DNA from: a virus | Reading direction: 5' to 3' (one strand) | DNA length: 64,000 nt | IMG/VR virus record: IMGVR_UViG_3300023174_000118 | Span: 1-64,000 of that record | Shown here: piece after piece, positions 57,801 to 64,000 of the stretch | Numbering within the stretch: the stretch's first letter is position 1 | How the letters are laid out: each line of letters starts with the position of its first letter | Made by a program: the position numbers and the translations under genes | The notes under the pieces: generated by a model | What the model was told of the DNA's origin: nothing | Databases searched by the model: none | The model's input: the letters and a program-made list of their open reading frames with translations, nothing else

Positions 57801-59269
57801 TAGCTCAACCCCGAACCAGATATAACAAAAACATTAGAGGCAACACATAAAATACTTGTTAAGCCGTATTGGGATAATGTTCTATTTCCAAAGCTTGAAG
57901 TGCCTGCAAGTCTTAATGTTACACCGCTTCCTTGTGTTATAGTTTGGCTGGAGGATGAGTTGTTGTAAATCATAATATTATCACCTGAGCTAAATGTTGA
58001 AGAAGGAACTGTTACTCCACCTGTTGTGATGGAAACATGTTTACCTACGTCTGCTAATGCTAGAGTATATGAGGCTGTCTGTGCATTCTGTGGAATTGTA
58101 GGTGGACCATAAATACCTTGAATTCCTTGAATTCCTTGAAGCCCAGTCAAATTATTATAAGGCTCAAACCATTGAGTTCCACTCCACACATAAAGTCTTG
58201 AATCTTCTGTATTTAGCCACGCTAGTCCTTGTAATGGAGAAACTGGTGCTGTTGCACTTGTTATATAAGTTCCTTGGGTTCCAAGAATACCTTGGATTCC
58301 CTGCACACCCTGTGTGCCTTGAAAACCTTGTAGCCCTGTAACTCCTTGAGACCCTATAGATCCTTGTGTACCCTGTGCACCTTGCACACCCTGTGTGCCT
58401 TGAATACCTTGTAACCCTGTAACTCCTTGAGATCCTACAACCCCTTGAAGTCCCGTTGTTCCCTGTACACCAGATGCAAATGTAATTAAAACTAATTGAT
58501 GATTATTTGGAAAACCAGTTACACCAATTCCACCTGCTCCAATGTAGGAAACTGGAATTTGAACATAAGTATTATTTCCAATATCTGGTGTTCCAGTTAT
58601 TTTAAATTGTTGATAATTATCAGAATTATTTGCATCTTGTACATAAATTTTATCTTCTTGTTTTAATATTGCAAGAAATAAATCAATATCAATATTATCT
58701 GATGTTAAATGATTAACATATAAACTTGTTGCAGAAGTTTGAGTTGCATTATTCCATCTTAATTTTCCATCGGCTGGTTGTGAATTTGTTTGTGAGTTTG
58801 CATCTGCTTTGTAATTAAAATATGAAGAAGAGCTTCCACTAGCTCCTGTTATTCCTTGTACTCCCTGTGTTCCAGTTGCACCCTGCGCTCCTTGAATACC
58901 TTGAGTGCCTTGAATACCTAATAAACCTTGTGTACCTTGTACGCCTTGTGCACCTTGAAGACCTTGCACACCTTGTGTGCCTTGATTACCAAGCAATCCT
59001 TGAGTTCCTTGTGTACCCTGTGCACCTTGCACACCCTGTGTGCCTTGTATGCCAATTAATCCTTGAATACCAGTTGTGCCCTGTACTCCTTGAACTCCTT
59101 GTACGCCTTGTCTACCCTGAGTTCCTTGAGTTCCTTGAGTTCCTTGAGGACCTGGGTGTGTAGTTAAATAATCATCTATGTCTTGAGCTAGCAAACCCAT
59201 GTCTCTTGGAACATCTGGAGACATGTCAAGAGTTGGATATCTAAAATTTTTAGCAGTACTGTTGCTCAT
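57800..59269 (-). CDS. Collagen-like fibre protein
   Basis: The 489 residues begin with FRYPTLDMSPDVPRDMGLLA, a virion-binding start. Long Gly-X-Y stretches of the QGTQGVQG kind cover about residues 37-140 and 268-330, with a short one near 380. Compact beta parts lie between and after. The end contains YTLALADVGKHVSITTGGVT and NIMIYNNSSSSQTITQGSG, a trimer-forming C-terminal domain type. The ATG lacks a ribosome site; TATAAT ends 6 nt before it. Confidence 0.85.
   Translation of the reverse strand: MSNSTAKNFRYPTLDMSPDVPRDMGLLAQDIDDYLTTHPGPQGTQGTQGTQGRQGVQGVQGVQGTTGIQGLIGIQGTQGVQGAQGTQGTQGLLGNQGTQGVQGLQGAQGVQGTQGLLGIQGTQGIQGAQGATGTQGVQGITGASGSSSSYFNYKADANSQTNSQPADGKLRWNNATQTSATSLYVNHLTSDNIDIDLFLAILKQEDKIYVQDANNSDNYQQFKITGTPDIGNNTYVQIPVSYIGAGGIGVTGFPNNHQLVLITFASGVQGTTGLQGVVGSQGVTGLQGIQGTQGVQGAQGTQGSIGSQGVTGLQGFQGTQGVQGIQGILGTQGTYITSATAPVSPLQGLAWLNTEDSRLYVWSGTQWFEPYNNLTGLQGIQGIQGIYGPPTIPQNAQTASYTLALADVGKHVSITTGGVTVPSSTFSSGDNIMIYNNSSSSQTITQGSGVTLRLAGTSSFGNRTLSQYGLTSILCVASNVFVISGSGLS
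58850..59160 (-). repeat. Collagen-like Gly-X-Y tandem repeat
   Basis: About 300 bp of degenerate 9-nt-based repeat, reading as QGTQG, QGVQG or QGAQG triplets. The Gln-rich triplets are typical for phage collagen-like fibres. It could recombine with the similar repeats at 58.28-58.47 kb and 56.24-56.43 kb. Confidence 0.85.
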
Positions 59270-59275
59270 TTTTAT

Positions 59276-59284
59276 ATTATAGCA
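59276..59284 (-). promoter_or_regulatory. Extended -10 promoter (leaderless)
   Basis: TGC-TATAAT, then 6 nt (ATAAAA), then ATG 59269. No ribosome site. A second TATAAT at 59293-59298 might be used instead. Neither has a good -35. Confidence 0.55.
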
Positions 59285-59360
59285 TTATCGAGATTATAAG
59301 CCTTTTATATAAGACTAACTACAATGCCATTCCTTTCATTAAAATTAATGGTAAAACTGA

Positions 59361-60032
59361 CTATTTAACCCAGATCATCCCTACATCTGCTGTTTGTCTA
59401 AGATTATACTCTAGCCACCCGCCGTTTTCCCAATCATTTTTAGTATCCTCAATCCAAGCGGGCAAAGTATCAAACAAAGACATAGAGCGATATTCTGCAG
59501 GCTCTACTAAATGATCAGTAATATACTGAAGAGCAAACTCTGTATAACCATTAATTTCTTTAAGACGTTTTAATTGTTCTACGTGTTGATCTAAAGTAAA
59601 TAAACTCCATTCAAAACATAATTGTTTTGGCTTGCAAGTCATTCCGTTAAACACTTGAGACTCTGCACCTTCAACATCTATTTTAACTAAATCTGGTAAT
59701 CCATATTTTTCTACAAGCCTGTCTATTGTGCAAGTAGTAGCATTAATAGTTCTAAATTCTTTTCCTTTATATAAAGCGTTTTCTCCAGTAAGCCATGACT
59801 TTTCTATTGTAGAAAGGCCATCTTCTACACATTCATAAAATTCAATCTTTTTACCATTAGAATCAGATACGGCATACTTAAGCGGAATAACCTTTTGGTC
59901 ATTCTTAAAATTATTATAAAGCATATAAAACATTTTTGGGGCGGGCTCTAAAGCAATTATTTTATCAAATCCTTTTTGAAGTCCTGCATATACTGCATCT
60001 CCTCTATTAGCACCAATATCAAATAATAACAT
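59361..60032 (-). CDS. FkbM-family methyltransferase
   Basis: The 223 residues show the FkbM pattern: SAM site LLFDIGANRGDAVYAGLQKG, EPAPKMFYMLYNNFKND, DRLVEKYGLPDLVKIDVEGA and ESQVFNGM. FkbM enzymes O-methylate sugars or similar small acceptors. It overlaps the TPR gene by 14 bp. With the GH130-like gene it forms a glycan unit between fibre and adhesin genes. Confidence 0.92.
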   Translation of the reverse strand: MLLFDIGANRGDAVYAGLQKGFDKIIALEPAPKMFYMLYNNFKNDQKVIPLKYAVSDSNGKKIEFYECVEDGLSTIEKSWLTGENALYKGKEFRTINATTCTIDRLVEKYGLPDLVKIDVEGAESQVFNGMTCKPKQLCFEWSLFTLDQHVEQLKRLKEINGYTEFALQYITDHLVEPAEYRSMSLFDTLPAWIEDTKNDWENGGWLEYNLRQTADVGMIWVK

Positions 60033-60591
60033 TTTTACCCATTTTTTCTAAATTATATCTGACTGTATTCTTGTAATCTTCTCTTATATCTTGTTGTAAT
60101 AATTGAGTAAAGATATTTAATGATTCATCTTCTCTTCCTATCCACCATCCCGATACAGCTTTTTCAAAAGATAAAACATACATTCCAGGAAAATCTACAT
60201 CTACTGGTAAAGGATCCATATCTTGATTAAACATTAATCCTATTTCAGCAAATGTATATGACTCCTGCCATTTTTGTGATCTTTCATAAAACCTAGACAT
60301 TAAAAAGTATGCTTCTGGTCTGTTGGGTAAATATTGTATTGCTTGTAGTATTACGTTGCTTACTGTATGTTCCCGCCCAGACTGGTCTTCAAAGCAATGA
60401 GACATTCTTAACAATGAAGCATATACTATTTCTGGATGAGTCTCATGACCATATTCTGCTGCTCTTAAATAAAATGAAACGGCAGAAGCAGTTTGTCCTA
60501 ATTGCTCATACTTAATGGCAATATTAAAGTTATGTTCTGGATTAAGCATATCATGAGAAACAGTCTCAATTAATTCTTCAATTGAATTCAT
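60019..60591 (-). CDS. TPR-repeat protein
   Basis: The 190 residues form helical pairs of TPR type: PEHNFNIAIKYEQLGQTASA with VSFYLRAAEYGH, and PEAYFLMSRFYERSQKWQES with YTFAEIGLMFNQ. A further pair is near the end (GREDESLNIFTQLLQQDIRE). TPRs are protein-binding. In phage and bacterial glycan clusters such helical proteins are often joined to glycosyltransferases. Here it may hold the methyltransferase and GH130-like proteins together; this is inferred from coupling (overlaps both). Confidence 0.78.
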   Translation of the reverse strand: MNSIEELIETVSHDMLNPEHNFNIAIKYEQLGQTASAVSFYLRAAEYGHETHPEIVYASLLRMSHCFEDQSGREHTVSNVILQAIQYLPNRPEAYFLMSRFYERSQKWQESYTFAEIGLMFNQDMDPLPVDVDFPGMYVLSFEKAVSGWWIGREDESLNIFTQLLQQDIREDYKNTVRYNLEKMGKNVII

Positions 60592-61588
60592 TTAGTAAAG
60601 CTTCCGCTATCATCTCTTCAACTACAATATTTGGCACCTTAAGCACAAATGCTGCATTGTCTTGAAATCCAAAAGATATCAATAAGTCATTATTGTATAC
60701 TGCTGCTCCTGCAGCAAATTCAATACGTGCATCTAAAAATGAAAATGCTTTGTGAGACATTCCAACAAGATTTAAATCGTCATCCCATACACATAGTCTG
60801 TGACGATATACACCATCTTTTTGACTAAGGTAGTTATTAAATAAGTTTGCCTCATGGGTTATAGATAGATATAGATTATTCCAGCGAATTAGTTGGCTTC
60901 CGCCTCTTTGATCAGCAGGAACTTTTATATTCTCAGTATGAGATATTTGATCACATCTGGCGGGAAGATCTGGATAAGTTCTTACAATCTCTGCTGGAGA
61001 AGTCCATTTAACAAAATGATAGGGCTTGTCTAATATTGGATACCAATTCTTTTCACAGTATGAATCATCTTTCCCAGGAGCTGGTATTCTAATACGGGAT
61101 ACTTCTTTTGCAGACCAATTAGATTTATCTAATTCTATCTTGCATAATTCCATTCTGCCCACGCCATTTGTTGTTGTATCTCTTCTTACTCCGATACAAT
61201 AATAGTCCCCGTCCCATTGAACAAGGCGGGCATCCTCAAGACCTACAAACTCCCATAAAGGTTCTACATCTAATTTACTAGTATCAATAACAGTATGATC
61301 TGTCATTACAAGGTCTTTATCTAATCTAACAATATAATTAGTTGTACGCAAATGCATATCTTTTTCTGGATGTAGATATGATAATGGTCCCCATCTTGAT
61401 GGAAACTTTTGAGTATTTTCAGAATGATATAGAGTATAATTTACATGTCTAAGGTTGACTAGTATTTCTCCGTCATTATCTACAAAGATGGAAGGATTCA
61501 TTAATCCAGTCCCAGATGTAAGACCTTTAGATATAACTAATGGCGCTAATTTACCGCCGTTGGACACGGCTCTTTGGACTAGGTTCAT
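60578..61588 (-). CDS. GH130-like beta-propeller glycan enzyme
   Basis: The 336 residues resemble the GH43/GH130-type five-bladed fold: NPSIFVDNDGEILVNLRHVN, FVGLEDARLVQWDGDYYCIG, CEKNWYPILDKPYHFVKW, GGSQLIRWNNLYLSITHEAN, and FAAGAAVYNNDLLISFGFQD. The EDAR and EKN motifs with the GGSQ region fit the GH130/COG2152 group (mannoside phosphorylases). Activity cannot be predicted. It may trim or build host-surface or virion glycans. TATAAT ends 6 nt before the ATG, with no ribosome site. Confidence 0.8.
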   Translation of the reverse strand: MNLVQRAVSNGGKLAPLVISKGLTSGTGLMNPSIFVDNDGEILVNLRHVNYTLYHSENTQKFPSRWGPLSYLHPEKDMHLRTTNYIVRLDKDLVMTDHTVIDTSKLDVEPLWEFVGLEDARLVQWDGDYYCIGVRRDTTTNGVGRMELCKIELDKSNWSAKEVSRIRIPAPGKDDSYCEKNWYPILDKPYHFVKWTSPAEIVRTYPDLPARCDQISHTENIKVPADQRGGSQLIRWNNLYLSITHEANLFNNYLSQKDGVYRHRLCVWDDDLNLVGMSHKAFSFLDARIEFAAGAAVYNNDLLISFGFQDNAAFVLKVPNIVVEEMIAEALLNEFN

Positions 61589-61594
61589 CTACTG

Positions 61595-61624
61595 ATTATA
61601 TCTTATTCAGTAGGGTTTTGTAAA
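61595..61624 (-). promoter_or_regulatory. Promoter of the glycan cassette (leaderless)
   Basis: TTTACA (61619-61624), 18 nt, TATAAT (61595-61600), ending 6 nt before the ATG at 61588. No ribosome site is seen. Confidence 0.6.
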
Positions 61625-61893
61625 GACACCTGTGCAGCAAGTGCTGCAATTTCTTCTTGAGTTAATCCTGCTGCAATTAATTTATCATTTGCTGCTTGAG
61701 CTGGATCAATTTCAACAGGTTCTGGTTGTACAAATTTACCTGTTTCTTCATCATATGTCCAGCCAATTCCTGCTGGATTTTCAGATGTATATTCAATTAA
61801 AGTTGCATGTAAAACATTTGATGCATCTTCTACATCATCTGCAACTATTACATTACTTACTGTGTTGCCACTCATTACTGCATATGTTCCCAT
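61603..61893 (-). CDS. Small virion-associated protein
   Basis: The 96 residues start TYAVMSGNTVSNVIVADDVE and contain NPAGIGWTYDEETGKFVQPE, a common phage pattern near fibre genes (short strand repeat plus helical end LTQEEIAALAAQVSLQNPTE). Often called tail-fibre-assembly-like, though its biochemical role is unknown. AAGGAG precedes the ATG. Confidence 0.78.
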   Translation of the reverse strand: MGTYAVMSGNTVSNVIVADDVEDASNVLHATLIEYTSENPAGIGWTYDEETGKFVQPEPVEIDPAQAANDKLIAAGLTQEEIAALAAQVSLQNPTE

Positions 61894-61902
61894 TTTATCT
61901 CC

Positions 61903-62763
61903 TTAGTAGTATAAATAAACAATTCCGTTTCCGCCAGTTCCTGATGTGCCGTTAGCAGGACAAGCACCGCCTCCGCCACCGCCTGCGCCGCCGTTGCCTG
62001 CAGTTGTTCCTAAAGCATTAGATCCAACACCCGTAAAACCGCCTCCGCCGCCGCCTGCTCCAAAACCTGCTCCTGTGCCTGATGAACTAGTACCGCCTGC
62101 GCCGCCTCTTCCTGATCCTCCAGCGCCGCCAGTTCCTAATCCTGATGCTGTTAATGCGCCTCCACCGCCTCCGACAAGTCCTGAACCGCCTGCTCCAGCA
62201 TTACCATTACCAATATTGCCACCACCGCCACCGCCTGAAGCACCAGAACCACCTGCAATAGGTGTTGCGCCACTTGTTACTGCATTTCCACCTCCGCCTG
62301 CATAACTATTTCCACCATTACTGCCACCAGGTGCTCCTGTGTAAGAAGTGCCTCCACCTGTTGAGCCACCTGTTCCGCCTCCGCCTCCGCCTCCGCCAGT
62401 TCCTACTGATCCAATAGGTGTAATTGATCCTTGACCACCAGCACCTCCGCCACCAATAACCATTCCATAAACACTTGGACTACCAGCATTAGAACCCACA
62501 GAAGCCGTACCACCTGCACCGCCAGTTCCAACAGTTACTGTGTTAGAAATATAAGTCCACCCAGCAGAATATCCTCCTGCGCCGCCGCCACCTGCTCCAG
62601 TGACTGCATATCCTCCACCGCCGCCGCCGCCAATGCAAATTGCATAAACTCTATTAATTCCTGCGGGAATGGTAACAGGACCTGATATAGTAAAAGTTTG
62701 TTGCAACTTTAAACCATAAGGTGAGTCGCTAAACTTTGAATTTGAATATATATCTACGCTCAT
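61903..62763 (-). CDS. Glycine-rich adhesin-like protein, copy 2
   Basis: The 286 residues start SVDIYSNSKFSDSPYGLKLQ and continue with TFTISGPVTIPAGINRVYAI, a compact beta start. After this more than 200 residues are about half glycine (GGGGGGG, GGAGGSGRGGAGG) and the end is GNGIVYLYY. Glycine-rich domains of this kind occur in phage adhesins and form polyglycine II-like lattices in known T4-like tip proteins. The same start and end occur in the neighbours. G+C of the repeat is much higher than the genome. Confidence 0.85.
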   Translation of the reverse strand: MSVDIYSNSKFSDSPYGLKLQQTFTISGPVTIPAGINRVYAICIGGGGGGGYAVTGAGGGGAGGYSAGWTYISNTVTVGTGGAGGTASVGSNAGSPSVYGMVIGGGGAGGQGSITPIGSVGTGGGGGGGGTGGSTGGGTSYTGAPGGSNGGNSYAGGGGNAVTSGATPIAGGSGASGGGGGGNIGNGNAGAGGSGLVGGGGGALTASGLGTGGAGGSGRGGAGGTSSSGTGAGFGAGGGGGGFTGVGSNALGTTAGNGGAGGGGGGACPANGTSGTGGNGIVYLYY

Positions 62764-62784
62764 GTTATCTCCATTTTATATCTT

Positions 62785-62793
62785 ATTATATCA
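62785..62793 (-). promoter_or_regulatory. Extended -10 promoter between adhesin copies
   Basis: TGA-TATAAT at 62785-62793 overlaps the stop of copy 1. It precedes copy 2 (ATG 62763) with a leader of about 15 nt carrying GGAG. The -35 is weak (TATACT or GTATAC). Confidence 0.45.
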
Positions 62794-63711
62794 GTAAAAT
62801 AGGTAAAGTATACCTGCTCCACCTGATGAACCACCACCGCCGCCGCCTGCACCGCCGCCGCCAAGACCGCCAGTACCGCCAGAGGCACCTGATGCGTTAA
62901 TACCATTGCCAGCGATTCCAGCACCGCCACCGCCTGCACCCAGTCCAATTCCTGATGTACCTGTGCCACCAGTAGTTATTGCCCCAGTTAAAATGTTTAT
63001 TCCGTTACCACCGTTACCGCCTGTACGAATTCCCGTTGTTGAAGAAGCACGACCGCCACCGCCGCCTGCCAAACCTGACCCACCATTACCGCCTGTATTG
63101 GTTTGACTTCCTGGAAAATATGTTGAACCGCCTCCGCCTCCAGAGATTCCATCCCCACCATTACCCGCCGTTGCTACTGCGTTTGTTCCACCACCGCCAC
63201 TACCACCACTACCGCTATTTATTATAGTCACTACGTTTGCTGTTACGGCTGCTCCACCAGGCATACCCCAATAATTTGTAGCGCCTGCTCCTGAATTAGC
63301 ATCTGGTAATCCTCCTGATCCTCCACCGCCAAGAAATGCTCCGCCGCCTTGACCACCTCCGCCACCGCCTGCTATTATGTTTCCATATTGTGTGTATCCT
63401 CCGCTAGTCTGTGTTCCTCCACCTGAACCTACAACACAAGAAGAAACTGCAATAGTCCAACCCCAAGCAATTCCACCTGCTCCACCTGGCGAATTACCAC
63501 TAGCTCCGCCGCCGCCGCCTGCTGCGATAGCATAAACAAATGTAATATTGGCGGGAATTGTAACAGATCCGCTAGATGTAATTACTTGTTGACATTTTAA
63601 TCCATAAGGATTTACAAAAGATGTAAATGATGTAGGAGTATTACTACTATTAGCAGTATGCCAATTAGACACTTGTGTGCCTGATTTATTTTTTCCAAAT
63701 ACATTTGTCAT
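62791..63711 (-). CDS. Glycine-rich adhesin-like protein, copy 1
   Basis: The 306 residues start TNVFGKNKSGTQVSNWHTAN. Shared core: NPYGLKCQQVITSSGSVTIP and ANITFVYAIAAGGGGG. The glycine-rich part follows (GGAGGIAWGWTIAV, then GGNGGSGLAGGGGG) and the end is GGAGILYLFY. The same order as copy 2 but with different loops suggests duplication then divergence. Receptor binding is inferred. A GGAG site precedes the ATG. Confidence 0.85.
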   Translation of the reverse strand: MTNVFGKNKSGTQVSNWHTANSSNTPTSFTSFVNPYGLKCQQVITSSGSVTIPANITFVYAIAAGGGGGASGNSPGGAGGIAWGWTIAVSSCVVGSGGGTQTSGGYTQYGNIIAGGGGGGQGGGAFLGGGGSGGLPDANSGAGATNYWGMPGGAAVTANVVTIINSGSGGSGGGGTNAVATAGNGGDGISGGGGGSTYFPGSQTNTGGNGGSGLAGGGGGRASSTTGIRTGGNGGNGINILTGAITTGGTGTSGIGLGAGGGGAGIAGNGINASGASGGTGGLGGGGAGGGGGGSSGGAGILYLFY

Positions 63712-63720
63712 ACATACTCC

Positions 63721-64000
63721 TTAATAATAAAGATAAAGAATTCCTGCTCCACCTGCTCCGCCAACAGTATTTCCACCACCACCTCCGCCGCCGCCTGCGC
63801 CGCCATTACCTCCAGTATAACCTACTCCATTTAAACCATTGCCAGCTGTGCCACAACCGCCGCCGCCAGAGCCAGCTACGCCAAACAATGAGCCTACTCC
63901 GCCTAATGCGGTTACACCTTTTTGAATATTAAAACCATTTCCTCCAAAACCACCTGGTCGAGTGGCCGTGCCTGCACCTGCACCGCCGCCTACTAAACCA
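63721..64000 (-). CDS. Glycine-rich adhesin-like protein, copy 0, partial
   Basis: A third member enters from the window edge. Only its C-terminal 92 or so codons are visible: a glycine-rich stretch ending GAGILYLYY and the stop at 63721-63723. The tail matches those of copies 1 and 2. The start lies beyond 64000. Confidence 0.85.
   Translation of the reverse strand, partial: GLVGGGAGAGTATRPGGFGGNGFNIQKGVTALGGVGSLFGVAGSGGGGCGTAGNGLNGVGYTGGNGGAGGGGGGGGNTVGGAGGAGILYLYY

Noticed and set aside
58102-59163. Repeats that resemble a CRISPR array
   Set aside because: The repeats are degenerate, have no constant spacer length, and are the coding sequence of Gly-X-Y triplets.
59293-59298. Second TATAAT before the collagen-like fibre
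   Set aside because: It has no good -35 or TGn extension. The downstream TGC-TATAAT fits the leaderless pattern better, though I cannot exclude it.
61946-62305. Proline-rich plus-strand open frame
   Set aside because: It is the complement of the glycine codons in the adhesin gene. The composition explains it.
1-64000. Diversity-generating retroelement, retron or prophage integration system
   Set aside because: I looked because of the variable fibre genes, but there is no reverse transcriptase, no template/variable repeat pair that I can see, and no integrase or attachment site.

Overview
The window looks like most of a lytic, tailed double-stranded DNA phage genome of siphovirus type. Every gene I can support lies on the minus strand, so transcription runs from high to low coordinates. 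The DNA is AT-rich and genes are tightly packed, often overlapping by 1-11 bp. I see no integrase, lysogeny repressor or tail sheath gene. A CHAP endolysin points to a Gram-positive-type wall. Several genes have a -10 box exactly 6 nt before the ATG and no ribosome binding site, a leaderless arrangement common in Actinobacteria. An actinobacterial, perhaps aquatic, host is therefore my best inference, but it is not proven.

Layout in transcription order. (1) 64.0-61.6 kb: three tandem glycine-rich adhesin-like proteins (the first cut by the window edge) and a small virion-type protein. (2) 61.6-59.4 kb: a glycan cassette (GH130-like beta-propeller, TPR protein, FkbM methyltransferase). (3) 59.3-50.9 kb: collagen-like fibres, two LamG-type proteins, a seven-repeat propeller-like protein and a small decoration-like protein. 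(4) 50.8-42.4 kb: head module with portal, prohead protease containing an in-frame scaffold start, major capsid protein, connector proteins and major tail protein. (5) 42.3-24.0 kb: tail assembly chaperone pair with a CCCAAAC -1 frameshift site, a 2163-residue tape measure protein, and distal tail, baseplate and fibre proteins.

(6) A terminator hairpin and a TTGACA promoter carrying a palindrome (23.93-23.99 kb) separate this from the replication module, 23.9-10.4 kb. That module has a metallophosphoesterase, a group of small zinc proteins, a DnaB-type helicase, DnaG-type primase, T4 gp32-like and SSB proteins, DNA polymerase III alpha, MazG, RecA, a Hjc-like candidate, XapX, a Cas4/RecB-like nuclease, a RuvC-like resolvase and a small HTH protein. 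(7) 10.4-8.2 kb: a second glycan cassette (GT25-like, class I methyltransferase, GT32-like) and an Nmad1/DUF1599-like protein. (8) 8.2-5.6 kb: terminase small and large subunits behind a perfect-consensus promoter whose spacer is filled by a 16-bp palindrome. (9) 5.6-0 kb: three tRNAs, Dps, endolysin, staphylococcal-type nuclease, Hsp20, a compact structured RNA candidate, an FmdB-like zinc protein, a large secreted or anchored surface protein, and the start of a small membrane (holin-like) protein.

The phage appears to carry its own replication fork, recombination proteins and glycan-modifying enzymes. Capsid and tail genes are split into short transcription units by terminator-promoter pairs placed just after the two most abundant virion proteins. 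Stress-type genes (Dps, Hsp20) have their own promoters near the lysis genes.
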